Shown: positions 1 to 8,763 of the stretch, in pieces
Layout: each line of letters begins with the position of its first letter
How positions within the stretch are numbered: the stretch's first letter is position 1
Assembly: GCA_902596065.1 (NCBI GenBank)
Contig: CACJSL010000001.1
Span: 1 to 48,781 of the forward strand
From: an uncultured Alphaproteobacteria bacterium
Lineage (GTDB): Bacteria > Pseudomonadota > Alphaproteobacteria > HIMB59 > GCA-002718135
Direction: 5' to 3'
Length of the DNA: 48,781 nucleotides
Translations under genes and position numbers: made by a program
Notes under the pieces: generated by a model
The model's database searches: none
Seen by the model: the letters and a program-made list of their open reading frames with translations, nothing else
Told to the model about the DNA's origin: nothing

Positions 1-159
1 AAATTTAGATGTAAAATTATTTATTTTAAAAAAATATTTTGATATTTGTGAGCTAAGAATAGTTTGATTTCCACTACTTTGATTTGGTAAAAACAAAGTT
101 ACAAATAAAAAGGGCAAAAGAAAAATTAGTTTATTTTTATTTATTTTTAGTAAGCACAT
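1..159 (-). CDS. lolA: Outer-membrane lipoprotein carrier LolA, N-terminal fragment
   Basis: An open frame of 53 codons runs from an ATG at 159 off the left edge of the window. It starts with a short basic stretch (residues 5-10) and a hydrophobic signal-peptide core (residues 11-24), followed by a segment resembling the LolA N-terminus (KYFFKINNFTSKF, residues 41-53), where LolA proteins have a conserved start ending in a short F.Q motif. LolA carries lipoproteins across the periplasm from LolCDE to LolB, and the ftsK-lolA pair is conserved in many proteobacteria. The start overlaps the last 23 bases of ftsK, so translational coupling is likely. Identity rests on position and the signal peptide; the diagnostic body of the protein lies outside the window. 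Confidence 0.55.
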   Translation of the reverse strand, partial: MCLLKINKNKLIFLLPFLFVTLFLPNQSSGNQTILSSQISKYFFKINNFTSKF

Positions 160-1933
160 TTCTTTTTCCCGCATTGCTTGGTTCGCTTATAATGCCATCC
201 TCTTCCATTTTTTCAACAATTCTGGCAGCTCTATTGTATCCAATTTGTAGATATCTTTGAACAAAGCTAGTAGAAACTTTTTGTTGATCTATTACAAGAT
301 TAACCGCTTTTTCATACAATTCATCAACATTTTTATTTGCAAATTCAAGCTCTAAGCCGCCCTGTTTATCATTTTCAAAATTGTCTATTTCTATATCTTC
401 TTGGGCTTCATTCGTTTTCTGAGACTTAATATATTCAACTATAGATTCAATCTCATTTTCTGACACAAATCCCCCATGCACTCTATTAAGACTTGCTCCG
501 TTTTCAATGAATAACATATCGCCACTGCCTAAGAGTTGCTCAGCCCCCATTTCATTTAATATTGTTCGGCTGTCAAACCGACTAGCTACTCTGAAACTTA
601 TTCGACTTGGAAAGTTAGCTTTTATTGTTCCTGTTATTACATCAACGCTTGGTCGTTGGGTAGCCGCTATTATATGTATCCCCGATGCTCTTGCCATTTG
701 CGCTAATCTTTGAACAAGGTTTTCAACTTCTTTTCCAGCAACCATCATTAGGTCGGCCATTTCATCAATTATAACTACTATTAATGGCATTTTTTCAAGA
801 CTGATTTCTTTTTTTTCAATAATTGGCTTTCTTGTTTCTTTGTCTATTCCTGTCTGTGCCTCTCTATAAAGCTTTCTACCACCAGAAATGGCTTTTAGAA
901 TTTTTAGATTAAAAGAATCTATATTTTTAACATTTAGTGAACTCATTAATCTGTAACGAGTTTCCATTTCTCTAACAACCCACTTAAGGGCATAAACAGC
1001 TTTATTTGGATTTGTAACAACTGGAGTCAATAAATGAGGAATATCTTCATATACACTAAGTTCAAGCATTTTAGGATCAATAAGAATTAATTTGCATTCA
1101 CTAGGAGTAAATTTATATAATAAACTAATAATCATTGAATTAATTCCTACAGATTTACCTGAACCTGTTGTTCCAGCAATCAGCAAATGTGGCATTTTTT
1201 CTAAATTTGTAAACTTTTTTTCACCAGATATATTTTTTCCTAAAGCTAGAATTAATCCTTCTTCACTATTTTTAAAGTATTCATCATCTATTAAATCGCC
1301 TAGGAGAACTGCTTCCCGTTTTTGATTGGGAATTTCAATTCCAACACTAGTTTTTCCTGGTTGCGTAGCTATTCTTGTACTTATTGATGACATGGCCCTA
1401 GCAATATCTTCAGACAAACCAACAATTTTACTAGTTTTGACACCCGCTGCTGGAATGAACTCAAATAAAGTTACAACAGGTCCAGACTTGTAGCTAACTA
1501 TTTTTCCTTCAACTCCATATTCATGCAGTGTTGACTCTAATTTTTTAGATAGATCCAAATTAATTTTTTCCAATTCTCTAGAAGAAAATTTTTTTTGAAC
1601 TGATTTCTTTAATAAATTTATATTTGGTAAAACATAATTAGTATCACCAATGTTTTTCTGAGATATGTTTTGTTTTGAAAAAATTTTTTTGCTTTTAAAT
1701 CCTTTTAAAATAATTGGTTCAACCCTTTTTTTATTTTTTCTTTTATGAAGTTTGTGAACTGGTAAATTATTATTTGTTTTTCTATTAAATTTTTTTATAA
1801 ATATCAAAATTATTTTTATTGGCAAAATAGTTATTATAATTATATTGTAAAAAAATTTACTGAATTTTGAAAAATATTTTAAGTTAATATTAATGCTGTA
1901 CATTATTAAAAGTATAGCAATTAAGCCCAACAC
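137..1933 (-). CDS. ftsK: DNA translocase FtsK, short N-terminal membrane domain
   Basis: This is the septal DNA pump that moves chromosome termini apart during division. Motifs: Walker A GTTGSGKS near residue 255, Walker B VVIIDEMADLMM near 388, and a C-terminal winged-helix gamma domain (about 535-598) that in the family reads KOPS sequences. At 598 residues it is shorter than most FtsK proteins: the usual four-helix membrane domain is reduced to about two hydrophobic segments (residues 1-12 and 27-48) followed by a Lys-rich linker. The start is a GTG at 1933; an ATG at 1903 is possible. An in-frame stop lies 24 bases upstream, so the missing helices are not hidden in the same frame. The 5' end overlaps a small upstream ORF and the 3' end overlaps the putative lolA start. 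Confidence 0.95.
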   Translation of the reverse strand: MLGLIAILLIMYSININLKYFSKFSKFFYNIIIITILPIKIILIFIKKFNRKTNNNLPVHKLHKRKNKKRVEPIILKGFKSKKIFSKQNISQKNIGDTNYVLPNINLLKKSVQKKFSSRELEKINLDLSKKLESTLHEYGVEGKIVSYKSGPVVTLFEFIPAAGVKTSKIVGLSEDIARAMSSISTRIATQPGKTSVGIEIPNQKREAVLLGDLIDDEYFKNSEEGLILALGKNISGEKKFTNLEKMPHLLIAGTTGSGKSVGINSMIISLLYKFTPSECKLILIDPKMLELSVYEDIPHLLTPVVTNPNKAVYALKWVVREMETRYRLMSSLNVKNIDSFNLKILKAISGGRKLYREAQTGIDKETRKPIIEKKEISLEKMPLIVVIIDEMADLMMVAGKEVENLVQRLAQMARASGIHIIAATQRPSVDVITGTIKANFPSRISFRVASRFDSRTILNEMGAEQLLGSGDMLFIENGASLNRVHGGFVSENEIESIVEYIKSQKTNEAQEDIEIDNFENDKQGGLELEFANKNVDELYEKAVNLVIDQQKVSTSFVQRYLQIGYNRAARIVEKMEEDGIISEPSNAGKRNVLTKNK

Positions 1934-2210
1934 AGAAACTGATATCTGGATAAAAAATTACTTTATAATTAGAGGGTATTTTATCTTGTAAGGACTTGTG
2001 GGCAAAGACTTGTGAGTTTTGATTATTTGGATTTTCTAAAATTTTATTGAGATTGTTTTGCGATATGTCTTTTTTTAAAACTATCAATTTTAAATCATTA
2101 AACTCATAAGACTTTTCCATTTCTATAAAATTAAAGTTGCAATTTTTTTCTAAAAAAATAATTAATTTATCTTTGTTTGTTGAATTGTTTACAGAAAAAT
2201 TAATTTTCAT
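1890..2210 (-). CDS. Small hypothetical protein between yggS and ftsK
   Basis: 106 codons from an ATG at 2210 that overlaps the last 11 bases of yggS; the 3' end runs 44 bases into ftsK (14 if ftsK starts at 1903). The overlaps at both ends suggest a translated member of the yggS-ftsK transcript. The protein has no signal peptide, no clear membrane helix and no motif I recognise. It is rich in Asn, Lys and Ile, starts KINFSV, and ends with a hydrophobic stretch (VIFYPDISFCVGLNCYTF, about 84-101) containing two Cys. A TTG at 2225 would add five residues. It could also be non-coding drift in an AT-rich gap, but 320 bases without a stop between tightly packed genes argues against that. Confidence 0.5.
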   Translation of the reverse strand: MKINFSVNNSTNKDKLIIFLEKNCNFNFIEMEKSYEFNDLKLIVLKKDISQNNLNKILENPNNQNSQVFAHKSLQDKIPSNYKVIFYPDISFCVGLNCYTFNNVQH

Positions 2211-2853
2211 AATTTCTATTTCCAAATAATAATGTTCCTACTCTAATATAAGAGGCCCCACACCTCAGTCCATCAACGTAATCTTTGCTCATTCCCATAC
2301 TAAGATTGATTATATTATTTCTTTTTGCAATATCATTTAACTTTTTAAAATAAAATATAGGGTTTTTATCTATAGGGGGTATGCACATTAAACCTAAAAT
2401 ATTTAATTTTAAATCATGGTTGCAATACTCAATAAAACTGTCTGCGACTTCTGGCATAATTCCACTTTTAGTTTTTTCCTTTCCAATATTTACTTGTATA
2501 AAAAAAGCTTTATTTTTAATTGACTCTTTGTATTTGCTAAACTCATTAGCTAGTTTTTCTCGATCAAGAGTTTGAAATAAATCAAATATTTTTATGGCAT
2601 TTTTTACTTTGTTGGTTTGAAGTGGTCCTGTTAAATGAAGCTCCAAATCTTGGAAATTTTTTTTCAAATTCAAAAATTTTTTTTCAGCTTCTTGGACTCT
2701 GTTTTCTCCAAAAATTCTAATTCCGGAGTTTATAGCTTTTTCAATAGATGCAATTGAGTGGTTTTTAGAAATTGCAACCATTTTTACGTTTTTAGTGCTA
2801 TATTTGCTTATATTCTTCAATATTTGTTGATAATTAGAAGGATTAAAGGTCAT
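2200..2853 (-). CDS. YggS/PROSC-family pyridoxal phosphate homeostasis protein
   Basis: A 217-residue single-domain PLP-binding protein of the YggS (PLPBP) family, which buffers cytoplasmic pyridoxal phosphate and affects amino-acid metabolism without a known enzymatic reaction. The PLP lysine is K30 in VAISKNHS. The family motif GIRIFGENRVQEAEKK follows at about 43-58, and the C-terminal phosphate-binding segment reads LSMGMSKDY...GASYIRVGTLLFGNR. Length is close to the usual ~230. It is first in a leftward run with the small ORF and ftsK, and is divergent from the porin across a 151-base gap. Confidence 0.92.
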   Translation of the reverse strand: MTFNPSNYQQILKNISKYSTKNVKMVAISKNHSIASIEKAINSGIRIFGENRVQEAEKKFLNLKKNFQDLELHLTGPLQTNKVKNAIKIFDLFQTLDREKLANEFSKYKESIKNKAFFIQVNIGKEKTKSGIMPEVADSFIEYCNHDLKLNILGLMCIPPIDKNPIFYFKKLNDIAKRNNIINLSMGMSKDYVDGLRCGASYIRVGTLLFGNRNYEN

Positions 2854-2879
2854 TTTATGTTGTAAAAATACAACAATTT

Positions 2880-2908
2880 TTCAAAAAAAACATAAATTTT
2901 GTTATAAA
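2880..2908 (+). promoter_or_regulatory. Possible sigma-70 promoter of the porin gene
   Basis: A -35-like TTCAAA (2880-2885) is separated by 17 bases from a -10-like TATAAA (2903-2908) in the yggS-porin gap. If used, transcription would begin near 2915 and give a leader of about 90 bases holding the inverted repeats at 2948-2988. In DNA this A/T-rich such matches arise easily, so this is only a candidate. Confidence 0.3.
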
Positions 2909-2947
2909 ATTCGAAAAAAGTTGGCTTTTTGTGTAGATGTTCATCTG

Positions 2948-2968
2948 TGTAAAAATAACTTTTACACT
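2948..2968. repeat. Inverted repeat upstream of porin (8-bp arms)
   Basis: GTGTAAAA (2948-2955) and TTTTACAC (2961-2968) are perfect inverted copies separated by five bases. The element ends 36 bases before the porin ATG and could be a regulator-binding site or an RNA hairpin in the leader. Seen directly; function inferred. Confidence 0.6.
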
Positions 2969-2970
2969 AT

Positions 2971-2988
2971 TAATGAATATTCATTAAC
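2971..2988. repeat. Perfect 18-bp palindrome upstream of porin
   Basis: TTAATGAATATTCATTAA (2971-2988) equals its own reverse complement, with no central spacer. It lies two bases after the 2948-2968 inverted repeat, just upstream of the ribosome-binding site AAGGAG (2993-2998) and the ATG at 3005. A protein-binding operator is the simplest reading; as RNA it would form a weak hairpin next to the ribosome site. Confidence 0.65.
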
Positions 2989-3004
2989 TCAAAAGGAGTA
3001 AATT

Positions 3005-4084
3005 ATGAAAAAAGAACTATTAATCGCGTCTGCTCTAGTTGGATCTTTGGGTTTAGCTGGTGTAGCTGAAGCGGCTTCTGCTACTATGTCAGGACATAAT
3101 CGTGTTGGTGTAAAAGGTACAGATGCTGATAACGCATCAAATGGATCTACTAACGCTTCTAACAGACAGTCTACTTTTTCTGTTAGCTTATCTGAAACTA
3201 CTGATGGTGGTATTGGAATCTCTACTGGTTTTGACCTTTCAGAGGAATCTCTAGGTTTAGACCCAAGTGGTATTACTTTGACTTTCACAAGTGGTGCTAA
3301 ACTGGACTTAATTGAAGCAGGTAATGCTGCAAATACTCATTTAGCTTCAGTTCCTGGTGCTTCAGGTGAAATGGGAATTTCTGCTGCTACTGATACTAAC
3401 GCTCCAACTACCCTAACTTTTGCTAGTGGTGGTGATAACGTTGGTTTCGAATTCCACACTGCTGCTGATGCATTTGGTGTTGATGGTTTAAAAGCAAGTG
3501 TATCTTTCTCAGATAACAGTGATGCTGCTAACACTACTGCTAATCACACTGATGCAGGAATGATGTCAGTAGGTGCTTCATATGTTACAGATGCTGGTGA
3601 TACTACAGTAACTATTGGTGGTGGTTTGTACCAAGGTTCTACAACTTCAACTACTTCACTTTATGAAGATGAAGGTTTTGCAATTGCACTTTCTGCTGTA
3701 ACTGGTGACCTAACTGTAGGTGTTGGTTATGCTGATGGTACTAACGTTGGACAGGCTACTTCTGCTGCTTCTATCGATGGCCAATCTGATGGTTATGCGG
3801 TAACTGGCGCTTCAGTTCTAAAAGCTGGTGCTAAATATGTTAGCGGTGATATTACTTTTGCTGTAGGCGTAACTGCTGGTGAAGGTAACGATGGTGATAT
3901 CGCAGCTGCTGTTTCAGGATCTGATGACTCTTATGATGCAACAAGTGCAAGCATTTCTTACGCTGTTGCTTCAGGTGTTACTGCAGTTCTTGGTTGGACA
4001 GACGTTTCTCGTGATGACAATGGTTCAGCGGCATCTGATGCTTCTGGATCTTCATGGTACGTTGGAGCAACTGTAAGCTTCTAA
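3005..4084 (+). CDS. Outer-membrane porin
   Basis: A 359-residue precursor with a clear signal peptide (basic start MKKE, hydrophobic core, AEA/ASA cleavage region at about 21-27) and a mature part rich in Gly, Ala, Ser, Thr and Asp with alternating short hydrophobic strands. It ends in aromatic Phe (WYVGATVSF), the usual sorting signal for a beta-barrel. It fits the general Gram-negative trimeric porins, which let small hydrophilic solutes through the outer membrane. G+C and codon choice are visibly richer than in the neighbours, as expected for a very highly expressed gene. It has a good ribosome site (AAAAGGAG), its own leader and a strong terminator, so it is a single-gene unit. The specific solute cannot be read from sequence. 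Confidence 0.88.
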   Translation: MKKELLIASALVGSLGLAGVAEAASATMSGHNRVGVKGTDADNASNGSTNASNRQSTFSVSLSETTDGGIGISTGFDLSEESLGLDPSGITLTFTSGAKLDLIEAGNAANTHLASVPGASGEMGISAATDTNAPTTLTFASGGDNVGFEFHTAADAFGVDGLKASVSFSDNSDAANTTANHTDAGMMSVGASYVTDAGDTTVTIGGGLYQGSTTSTTSLYEDEGFAIALSAVTGDLTVGVGYADGTNVGQATSAASIDGQSDGYAVTGASVLKAGAKYVSGDITFAVGVTAGEGNDGDIAAAVSGSDDSYDATSASISYAVASGVTAVLGWTDVSRDDNGSAASDASGSSWYVGATVSF

Positions 4085-4105
4085 TAAACCTATAAAATGT
4101 TATAT

Positions 4106-4133
4106 AAAAGCGGCCTTAGGCCGCTTTTTTTTT
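4106..4133 (+). terminator. Rho-independent terminator of the porin gene
   Basis: A ten-base-pair stem (AAAAGCGGCC, 4106-4115, with GGCCGCTTTT, 4119-4128) closes a three-base loop and runs straight into a T tract. It starts 22 bases after the porin stop codon. It is the most obvious intrinsic terminator in the window. Confidence 0.93.
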
Positions 4134-4172
4134 GTTTATTTTACTCAAGCATTATTATACTAAAGGTTATTG

Positions 4173-4778
4173 ATGAATAAAATTTTTCCAAACTGTCTAA
4201 TATTTTTTTTGATGTTTTTTATTTTTTCATGTGCAGGTAACAGAGAAAAAAAAGATAATTCAGAGCTATATAGTAAAAGCCAAACCAGAGGTGCGATTAT
4301 TGAAAGAACGGGCGCAACAATAGGAGGTGATGACACCGCTAAAGGAAGAAGGCTACAAATGGAATATGCAGAAAATAAAATGGCAAGTGGCGGTGGGTTA
4401 TTTGGAAAAAAAGGTGTTGACTTGTTGAATCAAGATAAGCAAACAGCCTCAATAGGAGTGGGCATGCCTATTAATCCATATTTGTGGAAAGCTAGTCTTG
4501 AAACAATAAGTTTTATGCCTTTGTCATCTGCTGATCCTTTTGCGGGCCTTATCATTACTGATTGGTACTCACAAAACAACACTAATGAGAGATGCAAACT
4601 TAATATTTTTATAAGAGGTGTAGAATTGAAAACTTCAAACTTAAAGGTTAACTCTTTCTGCCAAACACTATCTGATACAAATAATTGGATTGGCGATGAA
4701 ACAGATATTGATATTAATGCTCAAATTGAAAATGCAATTTTAAATAAAGCAAAAAAACTCAAACTTTCAACCAATTAA
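4173..4778 (+). CDS. DUF3576 lipoprotein
   Basis: A 201-residue predicted lipoprotein: hydrophobic signal (residues 4-19) with lipobox FIFSC, lipidated Cys about residue 20. The body contains the recognisable DUF3576 core (INPYLWKASLETISFMPLSS...FAGLIITDWY), a family found in alphaproteobacteria, often just upstream of leuS, as here (three bases before leuS). Function is unknown; an outer-membrane or periplasmic role is inferred from the lipobox and the nearby lptE. Start chosen as the ATG at 4173, preceded by AAAGG at 4162-4166, rather than the TTG at 4170. Confidence 0.85.
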   Translation: MNKIFPNCLIFFLMFFIFSCAGNREKKDNSELYSKSQTRGAIIERTGATIGGDDTAKGRRLQMEYAENKMASGGGLFGKKGVDLLNQDKQTASIGVGMPINPYLWKASLETISFMPLSSADPFAGLIITDWYSQNNTNERCKLNIFIRGVELKTSNLKVNSFCQTLSDTNNWIGDETDIDINAQIENAILNKAKKLKLSTN

Positions 4779-4781
4779 AAC

Positions 4782-7319
4782 GTGTCTTCCCGATACAATC
4801 ATAAAAAAGCTGAGGCTTACTGGCAAGAAGTATGGGATCAAAAAAATATATTCAATGCCAAAACAGATAAAAATAAAAAAAAATATTATGTATTAGAAAT
4901 GTTTCCATATCCCTCTGGAAAAATACATATGGGACATGTTAGAAATTATACATTAGGTGATGTTGTTGCTAGATACAAAAAAATGAAAGGGTTTAATGTT
5001 CTTCATCCAATGGGGTGGGATGCTTTTGGTCTGCCTGCAGAAAATGCAGCATTAGTCGAAAAAAAACCCCCATCGGAATGGACATATAACAATATTAATG
5101 TAATGCGTTCACAATTAAAATCTATGGGTCTTTCTCTTGATTGGTCAAGAGAAATAGCCACTTGTCATCCTAAGTATTATCAGCACGAACAATCTTTCTT
5201 TATAGATATGTTTAACAATGGCCTAGCATACAAAAAAAAATCATTGGTAAACTGGGATCCAATTGACCAAACAGTTTTAGCAAATGAGCAAGTTATTGAT
5301 GGAAAAGGTTGGAGGTCAGGCGCTCTAGTGGAATCCAAAGAATTGTCGCAGTGGTTTTTAAAAACAAGTGCATATTCTGAGGAGCTTTTAAGTTGCTTAA
5401 ATGAATTAGATAGGTGGCCAGAGAAAGTTAAAATAATGCAATCTAATTGGATAGGAAAATCTATAGGAGCAGAAATAATATTTAAGATGATAAATTCAAA
5501 TAATTATTCTACTAACTTATTAAAAGTATTTACCACAAGACCAGATACTATCTTTGGGGCAACTTTTTGTGCTATATCTCTAGAACATCCATTGGCAAAA
5601 GAAATTATTGAGAATAATTTAGAGGCTAAAAACTTTCATACATCTTGTTTCAGTGTTGATACTGAAAAAGAAAAATTAGGATTTAAAACAGAAATTTTGA
5701 TAAAACATCCTTTCATAGAAAATAAAACAATTCCCTTATTTTTAGCTAATTTCGTATTAATGGATTATGGCTCAGGTGCAATATTTGGATGTCCTGCCCA
5801 CGATCAAAGAGATTTGGATTTTGCTAATAAATATAATTTAGAAATTATTCCTGTTGTTCTCCCAAATAATAAAAAAGAAAATGACTTTAAGATAACAAAT
5901 GAGGCATTCGTAGGACGAGGTAGATTAATTAATTCCTCTTTTTTAAATGGTTTAGAAATTGAGGAAGCTAAGAAAATAATTATTAAGAATTTAAAGAACA
6001 TTAATTGCGGTAAAGATAAAACGACTTATAGATTGAGAGACTGGGGGCTTTCTAGACAAAGGTACTGGGGTTGTCCAATCCCTATGTTATATAGAGAGGA
6101 TGGAAAAATAATACCCGTTTCAAAAAAAGACCTTCCTATAACTTTGCCACCAATTAAGGGTGTGGGTGGAAAAAATAATGAGCTAGGAAATATAGATTCT
6201 TGGAAAAACACTGTGTGTCCTGAGACTGGAATGAAAGCGACCAGAGAGACGGATACTTTTGATACATTTTTTGAATCATCTTGGTATTATTTAAGATATT
6301 GTAATCCCAGAAACAGTGAGCCATTCCTTAAAGAAGATATTAATTATTGGCTACCAGTGGATCAATATATAGGAGGAATTGAACATGCTATACTTCATCT
6401 ACTATATTCTAGATTTTTTGTTAAAGCGTTAAGGGACTTGGGGCATATTAATATTAATGAGCCGTTTCAAGGTTTGTTTACCCAAGGCATGGTAACGCAC
6501 CAAACCTACAAAAGCAGCGATGGTTATTGGCTTGCACCAGATGAGGTAATTAGAGAAAATGATAATTTTGTTGATTTAAAAAATAAAAATGTAAATGTTG
6601 GTAAAATTGAAAAGATGAGTAAGTCTAAAAAAAATGTAATAGATCCAAAGCAAACTATAGATTTATATGGTGCAGATACGGCAAGATGGTTTATGCTATC
6701 TGATAGCCCACCAGAAAGAGATTTGGAGTGGACAGAATTTGGTATATCTAGTTCTTTTAAATTTATAAACAAAATATGGGAGTTGTCTTCTGAATTATTT
6801 GAAAATAATTATAGAGAAAAAAACAACTCAGATGATAATAAAATTAAAATAGATATTAACAACACAATAAAAAATGTAACCGATAACATAAATTTATTTC
6901 ATTATAATAAGGCGATTGCTAACATTCATGAATTTATTAATAATGCTCAAAAATTTATTGTTAATAAAACTGTATCTAAAAAAGAAGCAATTAATTCTTT
7001 TAAAAAACTTTCATTAATTATTCAGCCTTTTATTCCACATTTAAGTGAAGAAATTTGGCAAAAATTTGGAGAAAAAAAACTGGCTATAGAGCAAGAATGG
7101 CCAATTGTAGACAAAACATTATTGATAAGAAATTTCAATATTGCAATACAAATCAATGGAAAAACAAAGGATGTTCTTTCATCAACAAAAGACCTTAATA
7201 AAGATGATGTTGTTAACATTTTAAAAGAAAATAACAAAATATCAAGATTGCTTAAAAACAAAAGAATTATAAAAACAATATATGTTTCTGGAAAAATTAT
7301 TAATTTTGTTACAAATTAA
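4782..7319 (+). CDS. leuS: Leucyl-tRNA synthetase
   Basis: Class I aminoacyl-tRNA synthetase charging tRNA-Leu. Visible: N-terminal catalytic entry [18 protein letters not shown] with the HIGH-type motif HMGH at 49-52, a large inserted editing (CP1) region (about 220-400), the second catalytic half with KMSKS at about 611-615, and an anticodon-binding C-terminal domain. Length 845 is normal for bacterial LeuRS. The start is a GTG at 4782, three bases after the DUF3576 stop, with no clear Shine-Dalgarno, so translation is probably coupled. The order leuS-lptE-holA is widely conserved. Confidence 0.98.
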   Translation: MSSRYNHKKAEAYWQEVWDQKNIFNAKTDKNKKKYYVLEMFPYPSGKIHMGHVRNYTLGDVVARYKKMKGFNVLHPMGWDAFGLPAENAALVEKKPPSEWTYNNINVMRSQLKSMGLSLDWSREIATCHPKYYQHEQSFFIDMFNNGLAYKKKSLVNWDPIDQTVLANEQVIDGKGWRSGALVESKELSQWFLKTSAYSEELLSCLNELDRWPEKVKIMQSNWIGKSIGAEIIFKMINSNNYSTNLLKVFTTRPDTIFGATFCAISLEHPLAKEIIENNLEAKNFHTSCFSVDTEKEKLGFKTEILIKHPFIENKTIPLFLANFVLMDYGSGAIFGCPAHDQRDLDFANKYNLEIIPVVLPNNKKENDFKITNEAFVGRGRLINSSFLNGLEIEEAKKIIIKNLKNINCGKDKTTYRLRDWGLSRQRYWGCPIPMLYREDGKIIPVSKKDLPITLPPIKGVGGKNNELGNIDSWKNTVCPETGMKATRETDTFDTFFESSWYYLRYCNPRNSEPFLKEDINYWLPVDQYIGGIEHAILHLLYSRFFVKALRDLGHININEPFQGLFTQGMVTHQTYKSSDGYWLAPDEVIRENDNFVDLKNKNVNVGKIEKMSKSKKNVIDPKQTIDLYGADTARWFMLSDSPPERDLEWTEFGISSSFKFINKIWELSSELFENNYREKNNSDDNKIKIDINNTIKNVTDNINLFHYNKAIANIHEFINNAQKFIVNKTVSKKEAINSFKKLSLIIQPFIPHLSEEIWQKFGEKKLAIEQEWPIVDKTLLIRNFNIAIQINGKTKDVLSSTKDLNKDDVVNILKENNKISRLLKNKRIIKTIYVSGKIINFVTN

Positions 7320-7809
7320 AAATATCAATAAAATTGTTTTATTTTTTGTATTTTTTTTAATCTCCTGTTCTAATTTTGATTTTGTCTACAAGAATAGTGA
7401 AACAGAAAGTGAATTATCTATTACAGAAATTTTGGTTACTGGTTCAAGCAATGATATAATTAAAAAAAATCTATCAAATAAATTTTTATCAAAAGAAAAT
7501 TCTGTAAACTACAGATTATCTGTAAATTCACAAATGGAAACAAAAAGTATAGTCATAGAAAATGATCAAACAGCCAGTACTGTAGAAATAAAATATATAA
7601 TGGACTATAGTTTATTTGATTATAAAAATAATTGTGTTGTAATTAAAGAAAACATTACCTCATTGTCAACTTATAACTCTAGAGCAGAAAGTTATAATTT
7701 TGGATCTGATTTAAGCAAAGAACAAGTAACTGAACAAGTTATTAAAGATAATATAAATAAATTTGCATATCAAATAAACACAAAAGGAGGTAACTTAGGG
7801 TGTCTATAG
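7282..7809 (+). CDS. lptE: LPS-assembly lipoprotein LptE-like
   Basis: A small lipoprotein (175 residues from the ATG at 7282) with signal core [11 protein letters not shown] and lipidated Cys about residue 29. LptE plugs the LptD barrel that delivers LPS to the outer surface. The call rests on the lipoprotein signal, the ~160-residue size and the fixed position between leuS and holA; the sequence itself diverges strongly, as is usual for this family. The ATG at 7282 overlaps leuS by 38 bases; a TTG at 7306 would also keep the signal peptide, so the exact start is uncertain. Confidence 0.7.
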   Translation: MFLEKLLILLQIKNINKIVLFFVFFLISCSNFDFVYKNSETESELSITEILVTGSSNDIIKKNLSNKFLSKENSVNYRLSVNSQMETKSIVIENDQTASTVEIKYIMDYSLFDYKNNCVVIKENITSLSTYNSRAESYNFGSDLSKEQVTEQVIKDNINKFAYQINTKGGNLGCL

Positions 7810-7810
7810 A

Positions 7811-8763
7811 ATGAGGGTTAGACCTGAAGATATAGCAATAGAAAGATATTCTATAAATAAAAACAGTGGTTTTTTTTTGCTTTGTGGAAATGAAGATACT
7901 TTTGTTGATAAGATAAGTGAATTGATAATTAATGAATTAAAAAAAAATAATTATTTAGAAGTTGTAAAAATTTATGAAAATGTAGATTTCCAATCTTCAT
8001 TAATGTTAAATACTGGTTCATTATTTTCTGAAAAAAAAATATTTGTTTTACACAACCAAAAACTAGATCTAGATATTATCAAAAAAATTAATTTAACCGA
8101 TAAGGCAATTATAATTATAGATAAAAAAATTAAAAACTCTTCAAAAATAAAAAATACATAGAAGGTCATCCTGATCACATCTGCATAACATGCTATAAAT
8201 TATCACGAGAAAGCAAAAAAGGAATATTAGAACACCGCCTAAAACTTAATAAAATTGAAATTGAAAAAGATGCATATTGGTTTTTTATAGATAACTCCGA
8301 TGATAGATATATGCTGTTTGAAAATGAAATAACAAAAATTATAAATTTTAATAATAAAAAAATAATTTTAAATGATCTTATTTCTTTAATTTCAAAAAAT
8401 TTAAATGACGATATTGATAAATTATTTTTTAATATTTTATCTCCTCAAAAAGAAATTATTTACACATCTCTTGCTAATATTAACTCTTCTGCAGATAGTT
8501 TTTTTCTTGTACAAAGAGTTAAATATTACCTGAATTTAATAATGTCTATAGATAACCTCAGTGATATAAATACAGTTTTTCCTAAATATCTTTTTATGAA
8601 AAAAGATAAGTTTGTTGAAATATATAAAAAGCTAAACTATGAAAAAATATCCAAGATTATAATTTTAATTAAAAAAACTGAAATTTTACTCCGAAAAAAT
8701 ACTACGATGCATCTTATTATCATTCAGAGGTTTTTATTAAATTTAAAAAAAACTATTAGTTAG
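7811..8763 (+). CDS. holA: DNA polymerase III delta subunit, split by a frameshift
   Basis: HolA opens the beta clamp in the clamp-loader complex. The first frame (7811-8161, 116 codons) has the delta N-terminus with NSGFFLLCGNEDTF and ends at a TAG at 8159-8161. The rest continues in the -1 frame (open from 8134 to 8763), with delta-like segments GHPDHICITCYKLSRESKKG, SSADSFFLVQRVKYYL and a helical C-terminus. Joined, they give about 317 residues against a usual ~340. The frame change must fall between 8134 and 8161, which holds runs of five and six A. One extra A there, or a -1 ribosomal slip on A AAA AAT (8149-8155), restores a full protein. The gene is essential in bacteria studied, so a sequencing error or tolerated slippage is likelier than a dead gene. 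Confidence 0.82.

Noticed and set aside
2971-2988. Porin palindrome as an ArgR box
   Set aside because: It has TGAAT and ATTCA halves but no four-base A/T spacer between them, which ArgR boxes require; there is no arginine gene nearby.
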